NCBI GenBank assembly: GCA_017544525.1
Contig: JAFYEA010000027.1
Span: 1-64,000, forward strand
Reading direction: 5' to 3'
Source: Bacilli bacterium
Lineage (GTDB): Bacteria; Bacillota_I; Bacilli_A; RF39; UBA660
DNA: 64,000 bases
The notes below the pieces were generated by a model. The model worked only from the letters and a program-made list of their open reading frames with translations, was not told where the DNA came from and did not search any database. Shown here piece after piece: positions 54,334-62,856 of the stretch. Each line of letters opens with the position of its first letter. Positions within the stretch are counted from its first letter, which is position 1. The position numbers and the translations under genes were made by a program.

Positions 54334-54888
54334 TTAGTTTGCGTCAATATAATCAAATTGAGCAGTTAAAGTTACGTTTTGATCAGTTGATGGTAAATCT
54401 GTTGCATTTGCTGGTTTAACATATGAAACAGTAACTGTTACAGTTGCAGTTGCATGATTTTGAGCTGCTAATCCAATACTTAAATTATCAGTTGTTTGAG
54501 TATAATCAGTTCCAGCATAATTTACAGTATAAGTAATATATTTAGCTTGTTCAGTTGTTAAACCTGTCATAGTTATCTTCTTTAAAGTTGCATCGATTGT
54601 ACCAAAGTTCTTAACATTTACAGTAAATGAATAAGTAGAACCTGGTGATGGTAATGTTACACTATAAGTAATAGCTGTATTACCAACTTCTTTTGATGAT
54701 GCTTTAATATCAGAAGTTTCATTAAACGTACTAGTATCAAAATGTACATCCCATTTAGAAGCGGTAAATGTAGCAGTACCAGTAATACTTAAGTTTTGTT
54801 CATAAACGGCAAAACCTACAGACATAGCAAGTACAGCAATTGCCAAAATAACTATTATAATATTTTGTAAACTTTTCTCTTTTCTCAT
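54334..54888 (-). CDS. TasA/camelysin-like secreted protein
   Basis: A 184-residue protein with GGAGGATAAT before ATG 54888. The N-terminus RKEKSLQNIIIVILAIAVLA, MSVGFAVYEQNLSITG and TATFTASKWDVHF is typical of SipW-dependent substrates, including the hydrophobic stretch and G.A.Y/F motif. The mature part is a single beta-rich domain with many Thr and no cysteines, as in camelysin/TasA fibre-forming proteins. First gene of the secretion module. Whether it forms fibres is inference. Confidence 0.85.
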   Translation of the reverse strand: MRKEKSLQNIIIVILAIAVLAMSVGFAVYEQNLSITGTATFTASKWDVHFDTSTFNETSDIKASSKEVGNTAITYSVTLPSPGSTYSFTVNVKNFGTIDATLKKITMTGLTTEQAKYITYTVNYAGTDYTQTTDNLSIGLAAQNHATATVTVTVSYVKPANATDLPSTDQNVTLTAQFDYIDAN

Positions 54889-54912
54889 ATTATCCTCCCA
54901 TATTATATATTA

Positions 54913-54941
54913 ATATTATCATTTTTCATTTATTTATTCAA
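54913..54941 (-). promoter_or_regulatory. Promoter of the TasA-like/SipW/Hint operon
   Basis: Minus-strand TTGAAT (54936-54941) and TAATAT (54913-54918), spacer 17 bases, 25 bases before the ATG. Confidence 0.65.
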
Positions 54942-54961
54942 TATTTATTGTAATTGAAGTG

Positions 54962-54985
54962 TAAAAAAACTATCATTAGTTCTTT
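54962..54985 (-). terminator. Weak terminator after the dipeptidase gene
   Basis: AACTA (54968-54972) and TAGTT (54977-54981) form a short stem followed by TTTTT on the minus strand; it overlaps the stop of the dipeptidase gene. Confidence 0.55.
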
Positions 54986-55911
54986 AATATTTTATAAACA
55001 TCATATGCATTTTTGTATAAAATCATATCTGCTTCTTCTTCATTAAAATATTTTAATAGTTCAGTTTTTATATTACGCTTAATATTCTTATATTCATATA
55101 TAGGCCTATAATTATAAATATCATCAATATCACTAGCAAATCTCATATCATCAGTTGATAACATCACTCTATTTGTTCCTATTATCTTACTAATATATTT
55201 AATATGTTTTAAATATTCATCACTATATTCCTCATATGTTTTTTTCTCATCTAAAAAATACTTATTTGATATTACTCCCACATATCCATCTACTTCTTTT
55301 ATACATTCTAGTTGCTTATCTGTTAAATTTCTAGGTATATTATGAAGAACTCTTGCATTTGAATGGCTAGCATAACAAATTACCTTTTTACCTTTATTTT
55401 TATTATTCTTTATTACTTCCATAATATCATAAAAAGTTTTTTCATTAGCATGCGATAAATCAATTCCAATTCCTAAATCAATAGCTTTATTTATAAATCT
55501 TTTACCAAACTCAGTTAATCCCTTTTTGCTTCTATTACCAGAACCATATTTGTTTTTGTTATTCCATACAAGTAGCATTGATCTTAACCCTTCTTTATAT
55601 AATAACTCTAAATCAGATATATTTACGTAATCACAACCTTCTATACTATATACAAAATCAATATTAGGTAAAAATCTTTCTAATATTCTTTTGGATTTTT
55701 TAAACATTTCTAAAATGGATACGTTTTCATCAAAATAGTTTTTATGTAATTCTTTAATCATTTCTTCTTTAGACATAAAATATAGATTAGCAAATATACA
55801 CTTAACTCCACTATTCTTTATTTCATTAGAAAACTTTTCTATATCACTATAGTCATTCCTTAAAAAACATCTATAACAAATTGACAATAAATCATAATGA
55901 GTATCTACCAT
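54976..55911 (-). CDS. Membrane dipeptidase family (peptidase M19)
   Basis: Renal-dipeptidase-like zinc hydrolase of 311 residues; ATG 55911 follows AAGGGG. Metal ligands are visible in VDTHYDLLS (His, Asp), SIEGCDY (Glu), IDLSHAN and CYASHSNAR (His). No signal peptide, so it is probably cytosolic. Bacterial members cleave dipeptides, often with D-residues. It overlaps none of its neighbours but follows the HD gene by one base. Confidence 0.9.
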   Translation of the reverse strand: MVDTHYDLLSICYRCFLRNDYSDIEKFSNEIKNSGVKCIFANLYFMSKEEMIKELHKNYFDENVSILEMFKKSKRILERFLPNIDFVYSIEGCDYVNISDLELLYKEGLRSMLLVWNNKNKYGSGNRSKKGLTEFGKRFINKAIDLGIGIDLSHANEKTFYDIMEVIKNNKNKGKKVICYASHSNARVLHNIPRNLTDKQLECIKEVDGYVGVISNKYFLDEKKTYEEYSDEYLKHIKYISKIIGTNRVMLSTDDMRFASDIDDIYNYRPIYEYKNIKRNIKTELLKYFNEEEADMILYKNAYDVYKILKN

Positions 55912-55912
55912 T

Positions 55913-56359
55913 TTAACCCCTTCTAAATATTTCTTTAGTAGCACATATTTTATCACTTAAACACAAAATAATACTCTCTTTATATTTAGGTATTCTCATA
56001 TTTAATGGAAACATATGCGTATATATCATATTCTTTTCTATTTTATTTAATTCAAATTCTTTTTCTGCATTTATTAGTGCTCTTTTAGCATGAATAAAAC
56101 CATGCCAATTATGACTCTTATCTTTTTCATGCCAATCATATAAAAAATAATCATGCAATAAGCATCCTCTAATTAATGTTTTTCTATCTACTTTAATTTT
56201 AAATTTTTCTACAATTCTTAATGCATAGATAGCAACATTTATAGTATGATCATATATACTAACATTACTATGTTGAATATAGTTTTTTTGACTAATAAAA
56301 TTTTTGTTATATAATATATCACTGGCATTTTCTTCAATTAGTTTATAATACTTATTCAT
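55913..56359 (-). CDS. HD domain hydrolase
   Basis: A 148-residue metal-dependent phosphohydrolase candidate: YDHTINVAIYALRI (His), RGCLLHDYFLYDW (the HD pair), IHAKRALINAEKEF (His). Such small HD proteins are often annotated as putative nucleotide phosphohydrolases; the substrate is unknown. ATG 56359 with a weak ribosome site; a GTG at 56368 is an alternative. It is the first gene before the dipeptidase. Confidence 0.85.
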   Translation of the reverse strand: MNKYYKLIEENASDILYNKNFISQKNYIQHSNVSIYDHTINVAIYALRIVEKFKIKVDRKTLIRGCLLHDYFLYDWHEKDKSHNWHGFIHAKRALINAEKEFELNKIEKNMIYTHMFPLNMRIPKYKESIILCLSDKICATKEIFRRG

Positions 56360-56383
56360 TTTTATCACGCTATAATTATAACA

Positions 56384-56409
56384 TAAAAAATAACTGATTA
56401 CTCAGTTAT
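56384..56409 (-). terminator. Terminator after the MgtC-like gene
   Basis: ATAACTGA and TCAGTTAT (56390-56409) form an 8-bp stem with a four-base loop; TTTTTTATG follows on the minus strand. Confidence 0.85.
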
Positions 56410-56414
56410 CTTTT

Positions 56415-57113
56415 TTATTGTATCACATTGTTTTCATCAATTACTTCTACTACATTCTTTTTAGTAATCAATTTACTTATAATATCATTTCTAGTTTTAT
56501 GTTTAGAATCAAATGTAGCCTTTATTCTAAATGATTCTGTTTTGTTTGATTCATTAACGTCTTCTTTTTTTATTGATTGTATACTAATTGACTCCTTTTT
56601 AAAATAATCTTGAATATCATCTATAGTTTTTTCACTATTACCACTAATAACAATTGAAACATCTAAAATTTCAAATCTTTCAAATCTTCCACTTACTTCG
56701 TGATTTACAGATAATACAAAATAAACTATTAAAGTAGCTAATACTGCTGCACTATAATATCCCATTCCTACTGCTATTCCAATACATGTTACTGATAAAA
56801 TTCCAGCAGCAGTTGTTACTCCTCTAACATTAAATCCGTTTCTTAGAATTGTACCTGCGCCAATAAATCCAATACCCGCAATTATTTGAGAAGGAATACG
56901 TGAAGCATCAATTTCATAATTAAGTGCCATATATTCACTTGCCATAACTACTAAAGCTGAACTAAGACCAATAATTGCATGAGTACCAAACCCAGCAGGT
57001 TTATTCATAGATGATCTTTCTATACCGATAAGACCAGCTAAAAATGAACTTAATAATAGTTTTAATAATACTTGAAAAATATCACTTTCAACAATAGTAT
57101 TTACTATTTGCAT
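56415..57113 (-). CDS. MgtC/SapB family membrane protein
   Basis: A 232-residue protein: five hydrophobic segments and a C-terminal ACT-like domain (about 150-232). Signature AGLIGIERSSMNKPAGFGTH, IPSQIIAGIGFIGAGTILR and VRGVTTAAGILSVTCIGIA. MgtC proteins affect magnesium limitation, acid survival and ATP synthase regulation in other bacteria; the role here is not shown. AGAGAGGGATAAAT precedes ATG 57113. Confidence 0.93.
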   Translation of the reverse strand: MQIVNTIVESDIFQVLLKLLLSSFLAGLIGIERSSMNKPAGFGTHAIIGLSSALVVMASEYMALNYEIDASRIPSQIIAGIGFIGAGTILRNGFNVRGVTTAAGILSVTCIGIAVGMGYYSAAVLATLIVYFVLSVNHEVSGRFERFEILDVSIVISGNSEKTIDDIQDYFKKESISIQSIKKEDVNESNKTESFRIKATFDSKHKTRNDIISKLITKKNVVEVIDENNVIQ

Positions 57114-57157
57114 ATTTATCCCTCTCTATTCTAAACTGATTATAACATATTTTTTTA

Positions 57158-57400
57158 TTAATTAAAATTCTTTTTAAACTTTAATCTAGAACACATATAT
57201 AATTCTCTTATTTCATTAATACAAAAACAATTAGGTATAGTATTGTTTATAAAATCCATGCTTTCTTCTAAAGTATTAAAACTAATAAATAGACTATTCA
57301 TACTTTTGTCAACAATTGTAACAATAGCTTTATCATTAAAACTATTATCAACTCTAATAAAGAAATTTTTAAAAGAAAAAGTCATATCATTATCGCCCAT
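57158..57400 (-). CDS. Hypothetical protein (80 aa)
   Basis: A small soluble protein, AGGTAATAAT before ATG 57400. It has alternating strands and a helix (SFNTLEESMDFINNTI) and three Cys near the end. No family recognised. It follows a lipoprotein gene by 14 bases. Confidence 0.7.
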   Translation of the reverse strand: MGDNDMTFSFKNFFIRVDNSFNDKAIVTIVDKSMNSLFISFNTLEESMDFINNTIPNCFCINEIRELYMCSRLKFKKNFN

Positions 57401-57414
57401 ATTATTACCTCACT

Positions 57415-57927
57415 TTATTTGTAAACGATTGATTTTAAAAATATATCCTCTAATCTAGATAAATCTATTGAAGATGTAAAACAAAAAGCATATACATCTT
57501 TACCATGTTTATAATAATAAATATTTGTCTCTATTCCTTCTCCAATAGGATTTACAAAATGAACTACTGTATAATCTAAATCCCCTATTTTAGTTTCATA
57601 TTTTTTGTCATATTCTATTGTGGTGTCCTTTATAGCATAATCTATTGATTTCTTTTTATAATGAAATATTCTAAAAACAAAATAAGATGCTCCATCTATT
57701 TTTTCAGAATGATAACTAATAGCATTTCCATTATCAACTCTTCTAAAATTATTAGCAATTTTAAAATCAATTCCATATTCACTAGTATCTTGATCTAATT
57801 TATATTTAATTCCTTCTAAAATTACTTCATCATCTGCTAAAACATCTTTCTTTTCTTTTTCTTTTCCGCAACCACTAATCATAAATATTGATAAAAACAT
57901 TAATAAAATTACTACAACTTTTTTCAT
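57415..57927 (-). CDS. Putative lipoprotein
   Basis: A 170-residue exported lipoprotein. ATG 57927 follows AGAGGTGTGT. Signal KKVVVILLMFLSIFMISGCG has a clean lipobox (ISGC). A Lys/Glu linker and a beta-rich domain follow, with no known motif. Function unknown. Confidence 0.85.
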   Translation of the reverse strand: MKKVVVILLMFLSIFMISGCGKEKEKKDVLADDEVILEGIKYKLDQDTSEYGIDFKIANNFRRVDNGNAISYHSEKIDGASYFVFRIFHYKKKSIDYAIKDTTIEYDKKYETKIGDLDYTVVHFVNPIGEGIETNIYYYKHGKDVYAFCFTSSIDLSRLEDIFLKSIVYK

Positions 57928-57974
57928 ACACACCTCTATCCTATCTCATATTAACACAAATACTCTTTGTTGTA

Positions 57975-57998
57975 AAATAAAGCAGTCATAAATGACTG
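57975..57998 (-). terminator. Terminator after the gene at 58000
   Basis: CAGTCA and TGACTG (57983-57998) form the stem, followed by CTTTATTTT on the minus strand. Confidence 0.75.
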
Positions 57999-57999
57999 T

Positions 58000-58863
58000 T
58001 TATCTAAAATATTTAATTCTTTCTCTGATTGGTACATGTTTTTTTATTGTCTCAATTTCACTTTTAAAATCTGCATCTCTATCAGATTCAAAGAAAGTTG
58101 TATCTACAACAAATTCTTTTTTATCTTCATTATATAAATATCTATTCATTTTTTTAACAACCCAATCCATTAATAAATAATTATAGAATCTTTCATTAAC
58201 ATTATTATATGTTGAACTAATAATTCTTGGTTTATCAAAATATGTCATGTAATCATCAGGATATAAATAAAAATATTGAGGGAAAACTATTTCTTCATTG
58301 TTTGGCTTTATCCTTTCTATAGCATCATATCCTAAATGCTGTATACAAATGTCCTTTAAAAACATTAATAGTCTTCTAGTATTTTCTGTTCCAAATACTT
58401 TTTCTATTTCATACGCGCCATCGCTACCCATAGATATTTTTCTATCTTTCAAAATACTTTTTGGAAATAAATCTATATCTACCCTCTTGTTTATTAATTC
58501 AATAAAATGATCATTATCTCCTACTTTATCTAAATAATTTAACAAATCTTTTTGAAGCATTGTTAAATTAGAACTAACATTAAAATCATAACATGCTATA
58601 TCTGCATTTTTAATTCCTCCTGTACTTGGATTTAAGTATGCTAATATATCAACACTTGAAAGATTGACATTTTTTATAATATTATTTTGCTTAATCCATA
58701 ATAGGAATGTCCAAGAAACCAAATTTCCTAAATTACCATGACTTCCACCTAATTCAGTATTATAATCTACCAAATCTCCTTTTGGACTAAAAAATCCAAG
58801 ATAAGGTTTACTATGAAAACGTTCATATTTATCAAAAATTTCACCATAAAAATCTATATGCAT
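58000..58863 (-). CDS. Hypothetical protein (287 aa)
   Basis: A soluble protein with no recognised domain; ATG 58863 follows GGGGTGATATAT. Gly-rich N-terminal segment (ELGGSHGNLGNLVSWTF), an Asp-rich middle and a helical basic C-terminus (IKKHVPIRERIKYF). There is no signal or membrane helix. It stands alone with a terminator. Confidence 0.75.
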   Translation of the reverse strand: MHIDFYGEIFDKYERFHSKPYLGFFSPKGDLVDYNTELGGSHGNLGNLVSWTFLLWIKQNNIIKNVNLSSVDILAYLNPSTGGIKNADIACYDFNVSSNLTMLQKDLLNYLDKVGDNDHFIELINKRVDIDLFPKSILKDRKISMGSDGAYEIEKVFGTENTRRLLMFLKDICIQHLGYDAIERIKPNNEEIVFPQYFYLYPDDYMTYFDKPRIISSTYNNVNERFYNYLLMDWVVKKMNRYLYNEDKKEFVVDTTFFESDRDADFKSEIETIKKHVPIRERIKYFR

Positions 58864-58916
58864 ATATATCACCCCAATGGATATTATTCTAACAATTATA
58901 TTTTACATAGTCAATT

Positions 58917-59204
58917 CTAGATTTTATAAATTAATGTTCCATCAACTTTATATATAGCACATCCTATTGCTTTTTTATCAAAAGACATATTTCTTTTTAA
59001 TAAATCTTCATAAGAAACAAATTTTGGTGTATCCTCATCGCTAATAATTGGATCACATTTAGATAGTCCAATCATAAATCCTTCTATTGTTTTACAATAC
59101 TCTCCTATATAATAACTACCATCTGGATAAAATGATACTATTCTATATCCATTACTATAATCTTTTCCTTTTTTATTACTCTTTAATTCTTCAGTGCTTA
59201 TCAT
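58917..59204 (-). CDS. Hypothetical protein (95 aa)
   Basis: A small soluble protein; ATG 59204 follows GAGGAATTAAAT. It contains GYRIVSFYPDGSYYIGEY and ends in a strand pair; no family recognised. It lies just after the LysM gene's terminator. Confidence 0.7.
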   Translation of the reverse strand: MISTEELKSNKKGKDYSNGYRIVSFYPDGSYYIGEYCKTIEGFMIGLSKCDPIISDEDTPKFVSYEDLLKRNMSFDKKAIGCAIYKVDGTLIYKI

Positions 59205-59221
59205 ATTTAATTCCTCTTTTA

Positions 59222-59247
59222 CAAAAAAACACATATTTAAAAGTGTT
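59222..59247 (-). terminator. Terminator after the LysM gene
   Basis: Short stem AACAC (59228-59232) and GTGTT (59243-59247) with a ten-base AT loop, then TTTTTTTG on the minus strand. Confidence 0.65.
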
Positions 59248-59737
59248 ATTTTTTAATTTGCTCACCCATTAAATCTTCATATACCGGAATATTAATTACT
59301 TGTCCTGGTTTTATTAAATCAGGATTATCAATTCCATTATATTCTGCTAATTTTAATGCAACAGCATATGATTTTTCACCATAGAATTTACCACAAATAT
59401 TAATTAAAGTATCTCCTGATTGTATAGTATATGTTGGTATACCCATATCTGGAACATCTGTTTTTTCAACATCAATATGAGGTATTTTAATTTCATCACC
59501 TGCTTTAATATCATTAGGATCATCAATACCATTATAATCTGCTATTTCATCAAAATAAATACCCGTTCCATAATATCTATTAGATATATCATATAATGTA
59601 TCTCCTGATTGTACTGTATATTTTTCCGACTTTGATTTAATCTTCTCATCAATTTTTTTAACTGCTATTCCACCTGCAGTTGTAAGTGTCGCAGCAGCAA
59701 CAGTAACAGCTATTGCTTTTTTAAATTTTTTATTCAT
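59246..59737 (-). CDS. LysM peptidoglycan-binding protein
   Basis: A 163-residue exported protein. Hydrophobic N-terminal segment KKAIAVTVAAATLTTAGGIA, a linker with many Lys, then two LysM domains: YTVQSGDTLYDISNRYYG (about 40-88) and YTIQSGDTLINICGKFYG (about 107-155). It has no catalytic domain and could be a wall anchor or recruiting factor. It has its own promoter just upstream. Confidence 0.9.
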   Translation of the reverse strand: MNKKFKKAIAVTVAAATLTTAGGIAVKKIDEKIKSKSEKYTVQSGDTLYDISNRYYGTGIYFDEIADYNGIDDPNDIKAGDEIKIPHIDVEKTDVPDMGIPTYTIQSGDTLINICGKFYGEKSYAVALKLAEYNGIDNPDLIKPGQVINIPVYEDLMGEQIKK

Positions 59738-59760
59738 AATATCACCTTATTCCTGTATAA

Positions 59761-59789
59761 ATTATCTCATGTAATAAAATAGTTGTCAA
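59761..59789 (-). promoter_or_regulatory. Promoter of the LysM gene
   Basis: Minus-strand TTGACA (59784-59789) and GATAAT (59761-59766), spacer 17 bases. Confidence 0.8.
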
Positions 59790-59811
59790 ACAATTAAAAA
59801 TAGGAATATTA

Positions 59812-60546
59812 CTATTCACTATCATTAATCAATTTAGCATGTAAAACAACTCTCATATTACCACCAGAAGAACAAGTTGATAAAGTTAAGATTTTATCTG
59901 TTTTTTTCAAATCTACATTAAAATTATATATACTTCTATTTTTTAACACTTTAATAAACTTATAAAATTCATCGTCATTTTTAAACTTTGTATTAATATA
60001 ATAGTCCTCTACTTTTATAGAATATGTAGAAAACACTTGATAATAATACGTCCCTCTTTCATCAACCAATAATAATTTATGATTATTTTTATTTTTATAC
60101 CATTCTTTTTTCAATACATTTTTTAAAGTCCCAAACATACTTCCATTTTTCATATTATGTCCATATATTACTAAATTTTTATCTTTTCCATTATATTTGT
60201 TATGATAATCAGCAAAAACCCATCCTGCAACATTTTTATTTTTATTAAAATTATGGTTTAAATAATAACTATTATTTTTACCTCTAACTACAACATAATC
60301 AATTTTAGTATTATTAACTTTTAAATATGCAACTGTATCAGCGTTTTTCTTTTTTAATTTTTCAAAATCAACAATATAATTCTCTTCTTTATTATTATTT
60401 TGGTTCTCTATTATTTCTTCTTCTAATTCCTTTTGTATTGAATCATTTTCTTTATTACTTGATTCCCACATAAAAAACTTATATGCTCCATAAATCAATA
60501 ATAGTAGACATAGAATAATTAATATACCAAATATTTTCTTTTTCAT
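59812..60546 (-). CDS. srtB: Class B sortase
   Basis: A 244-residue transpeptidase with an N-terminal membrane anchor (KIFGILIILCLLLLIYG). ATG 60546 follows AAAGGGAAAT. It has His130 in IYGHNMKNGSMFGTL, catalytic Cys225 in TLSTCSSGGN and Arg232 in NMRVVLH, and the class B-type insertion between the His and Cys strands. The adjacent gene at 60630-62315 ends in an NPQTA sorting signal, matching class B preferences (NPQTN-like), so they are a natural enzyme-substrate pair. Confidence 0.92.
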   Translation of the reverse strand: MKKKIFGILIILCLLLLIYGAYKFFMWESSNKENDSIQKELEEEIIENQNNNKEENYIVDFEKLKKKNADTVAYLKVNNTKIDYVVVRGKNNSYYLNHNFNKNKNVAGWVFADYHNKYNGKDKNLVIYGHNMKNGSMFGTLKNVLKKEWYKNKNNHKLLLVDERGTYYYQVFSTYSIKVEDYYINTKFKNDDEFYKFIKVLKNRSIYNFNVDLKKTDKILTLSTCSSGGNMRVVLHAKLINDSE

Positions 60547-60572
60547 ATTATTTCCCTTTTCATTACGAATGT

Positions 60573-60601
60573 ATGTTAACATTATAAAAGTTTTTTGTCA
60601 A
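60573..60601 (-). promoter_or_regulatory. Promoter of the sortase gene
   Basis: Minus-strand TTGACA (60596-60601) and TAACAT (60573-60578), spacer 17 bases. It overlaps the upstream terminator's T run. Confidence 0.65.
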
Positions 60602-60631
60602 ATAAAAAACTTATAGTTAATACTATAAGTT
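60601..60631 (-). terminator. Terminator after the NPQTA surface protein
   Basis: AACTTATAGT (60608-60617) and ACTATAAGTT (60622-60631), 10-bp stem with a four-base loop, then TTTTATTTG on the minus strand. Confidence 0.9.
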
Positions 60632-62315
60632 AATTACTTTTCTTATATAAATATGAGAAACTAATTATTCCCACTAAACCAGCTATCATTATAAATGCAT
60701 ATACTAATATGTTATCTGCAGTTTGTGGATTATTAACCATAATTACTTCTATTGGTTCTATTTCTTCAGCTTCTTCAAAATTTCCTGTAATTCCTAATAA
60801 GTTCTGATATTTACCATTATCATGATTATTTTTTGATACTTTTGATGAAAGATTATTTGCTGAATAAATATATAACTTCATATCTTCAGGATGTGAATCA
60901 TCTTCACTAATTAAATATTTATATAATTCATAATATCTAGCAACTTTATCTCTCTGCTCTTGACTATTTTTAGCATTATGATAGTAATCCCAGTGTCCTG
61001 CTATCATTTGTCCAAAAGAATCTCCATGACCATAATCAACAACTGCAATGCTTTGTCCTAATGGAGCATCCGGTACATAAACATAATCTTGGTAATTATG
61101 TTTAATATAACTTACATAAGTTCTTCCATTTTTAATATATGTTTCATATACAACTCCTGCAGCATCAAATTGTGCTAACAATTCAGGCGTTGCTTGTGTG
61201 TTATATTGTCTTTCAGCTATTCCTTTATTTGTATAGTTCTTTAATGCTACTTCAGTAATATATCTAATTTCTTCTTCAGAATATTGTAACCCTTGACTAG
61301 CTAATACAGATGCCGCTTTATTTCTATGGTAAATAATATCTAATAATTTATTATATAATTCTTCATCTGTTAGTGTTTGATCAGATATATCCACAGGACC
61401 ATCTGAATATATAACTCCAGATTCAGTTATATTTGGAGTTACACCAACAGGTATTGTTTGTTTTGTATAATTTCTTATATCACTTGGATTTAATATTTGT
61501 CCACTATAATTTGCATTTCCATCTGGTGTTTCCCAATCTTGGTTTATACAATATACCTCATTCTTAACACCAGCAATTGTAACATAGTATAATGGAGTTC
61601 CATCATAGTGATTACATGGTGTTTGACTAAAATCTACACCAGCTTGAACTTTTGGCATTTTTGCTTTAACAACAATTTTTTTATCCGCAGCACGTTTATA
61701 ACCTTTTGGTGCTCTTACTTCATGTAATGTATAAGTCCCTTCTTTTAAGTAAGTTACTCTTGGTTTTCCATTTGAAACCCATTCATCAACTACTTTTCCT
61801 TTTGAATCAATTATTTGTAATTTAGCTCCTACTAAATAATTACCATTCTCATCAACTTTTTTAGTGATTACTTTAACTTTTTGATTTTGTTGTTGATCAT
61901 TTTTACCATTAAATGGTTTATCCTTTTTTGTAACATTTGTTTCTTCAGTTACTGTTTCCTCAACTTCTTCTTTTGGTGTCTCAGTTGAAGATGCTTCTGA
62001 CTCTTCTTTTGGTGTCTCAGTTGAAGATACTTCTGACTCTTCCTTTGGTGTCTCAGTTGAAAATACTTCTGGCTCTTCTTTTGGTGTTTCAGTTGAAGAT
62101 GCCTCTGGTTCTTTTTTTGGTTCTTCTACCTTTACTTCTTCATTAGATTCTTCTTTTTTATTGGAAACTTCCAAATTATTATCATTAGATTGTTTTGTTT
62201 CTACTATTTTTTCTACATCTTCAGTTTCTTCTAATTCTTCAGCATAAATATAAACAGAATTGAAAGAAAAGATTATTAAAAACAATAATAGTAATTTGAT
62301 TATAAAATTTTTCAT
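60630..62315 (-). CDS. Sortase-anchored surface protein with SpaA-like and thioester-type domains
   Basis: A 561-residue wall protein. ATG 62315; a TTG at 62321 also opens the frame. Signal peptide (1-26), a Glu-rich segment, four imperfect copies of a 14-residue repeat containing STETPKEE (about 70-118), a SpaA/Cna-B-like domain (150-215; GTYTLHEVRAPKGY), and a domain with YCINQDW (Cys256) that resembles thioester domains. The sequence that should carry the thioester Gln reads YITEVALKNY (Glu355), so the bond may be lost. Sorting signal NPQTA (529-533), helix, KKSN tail. The adjacent class B sortase is the likely anchoring enzyme. Confidence 0.88.
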   Translation of the reverse strand: MKNFIIKLLLLFLIIFSFNSVYIYAEELEETEDVEKIVETKQSNDNNLEVSNKKEESNEEVKVEEPKKEPEASSTETPKEEPEVFSTETPKEESEVSSTETPKEESEASSTETPKEEVEETVTEETNVTKKDKPFNGKNDQQQNQKVKVITKKVDENGNYLVGAKLQIIDSKGKVVDEWVSNGKPRVTYLKEGTYTLHEVRAPKGYKRAADKKIVVKAKMPKVQAGVDFSQTPCNHYDGTPLYYVTIAGVKNEVYCINQDWETPDGNANYSGQILNPSDIRNYTKQTIPVGVTPNITESGVIYSDGPVDISDQTLTDEELYNKLLDIIYHRNKAASVLASQGLQYSEEEIRYITEVALKNYTNKGIAERQYNTQATPELLAQFDAAGVVYETYIKNGRTYVSYIKHNYQDYVYVPDAPLGQSIAVVDYGHGDSFGQMIAGHWDYYHNAKNSQEQRDKVARYYELYKYLISEDDSHPEDMKLYIYSANNLSSKVSKNNHDNGKYQNLLGITGNFEEAEEIEPIEVIMVNNPQTADNILVYAFIMIAGLVGIISFSYLYKKSN

Positions 62316-62353
62316 TACCAAAATCCCCCTACATAAATACTTGTTAATTGTTT

Positions 62354-62382
62354 ATGATAACACTTAACAACTTATGTGTCAA
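62354..62382 (-). promoter_or_regulatory. Promoter of the NPQTA surface protein gene
   Basis: Minus-strand TTGACA (62377-62382) and TATCAT (62354-62359), spacer 17 bases. Confidence 0.75.
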
Positions 62383-62397
62383 ACATATTTTAATATA

Positions 62398-62421
62398 ATA
62401 AAAAAGCACTTTAAGTGCTTT
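62398..62421 (-). terminator. Terminator after the PNPOx-like gene
   Basis: AAAGCAC (62403-62409) and GTGCTTT (62415-62421) form the stem; TTTATTATATT follows on the minus strand. Confidence 0.8.
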
Positions 62422-62423
62422 AA

Positions 62424-62816
62424 TTAAAATATTATTTCTTTTGGTTCACTTGTGAATGATGATATTATTGCTTTACCATTTTTAAAATATAATACAGCTG
62501 TATTTTCATCTTCTTCACTATACACGCTTCTTAAATCAGGATAATTATCAAGCATATGCTTCTTTGCTTCAATTCTATCATCTAAAACTAATTCTCCACT
62601 TATTCTAATCCACTTTCCGTCTTTGAAAGCACATATTTCCACTTTACTATTTTTTTCTATTTGTTTATATACTTCTTTACTCTTACCCGTTTGAATATAT
62701 AAATGACCCTCAAAATCTTCTATTGTACCAAATGGTCTTACTCTTGGTTGATCACCTTCAACTGTTGCTAAATAATAGACTTCACATTCTTTTAAAAAAT
62801 CTTTAACTTCTTTCAT
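62424..62816 (-). CDS. Pyridoxamine 5'-phosphate oxidase-like flavin-binding protein
   Basis: A 130-residue split-barrel protein. ATG 62816 follows TTAGGAGGAACA; upstream in-frame starts lie in the neighbouring gene. YYLATVEGDQPRVRPFGTIED, GHLYIQTGKSKEVYKQI and KNSKVEICAF are typical of small FMN-binding PNPOx-like proteins. The substrate or flavin type is unknown; many are stress-related reductases. Confidence 0.9.
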   Translation of the reverse strand: MKEVKDFLKECEVYYLATVEGDQPRVRPFGTIEDFEGHLYIQTGKSKEVYKQIEKNSKVEICAFKDGKWIRISGELVLDDRIEAKKHMLDNYPDLRSVYSEEDENTAVLYFKNGKAIISSFTSEPKEIIF

Positions 62817-62856
62817 TGTTCCTCCTAATGACATTATATCATAAGCGTAATAATTG

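Noticed and set aside
61970..62110. Short tandem repeats that might suggest a CRISPR array
   Set aside because: They are in-frame coding repeats (STETPKEE units) of the surface protein with no unique spacers.
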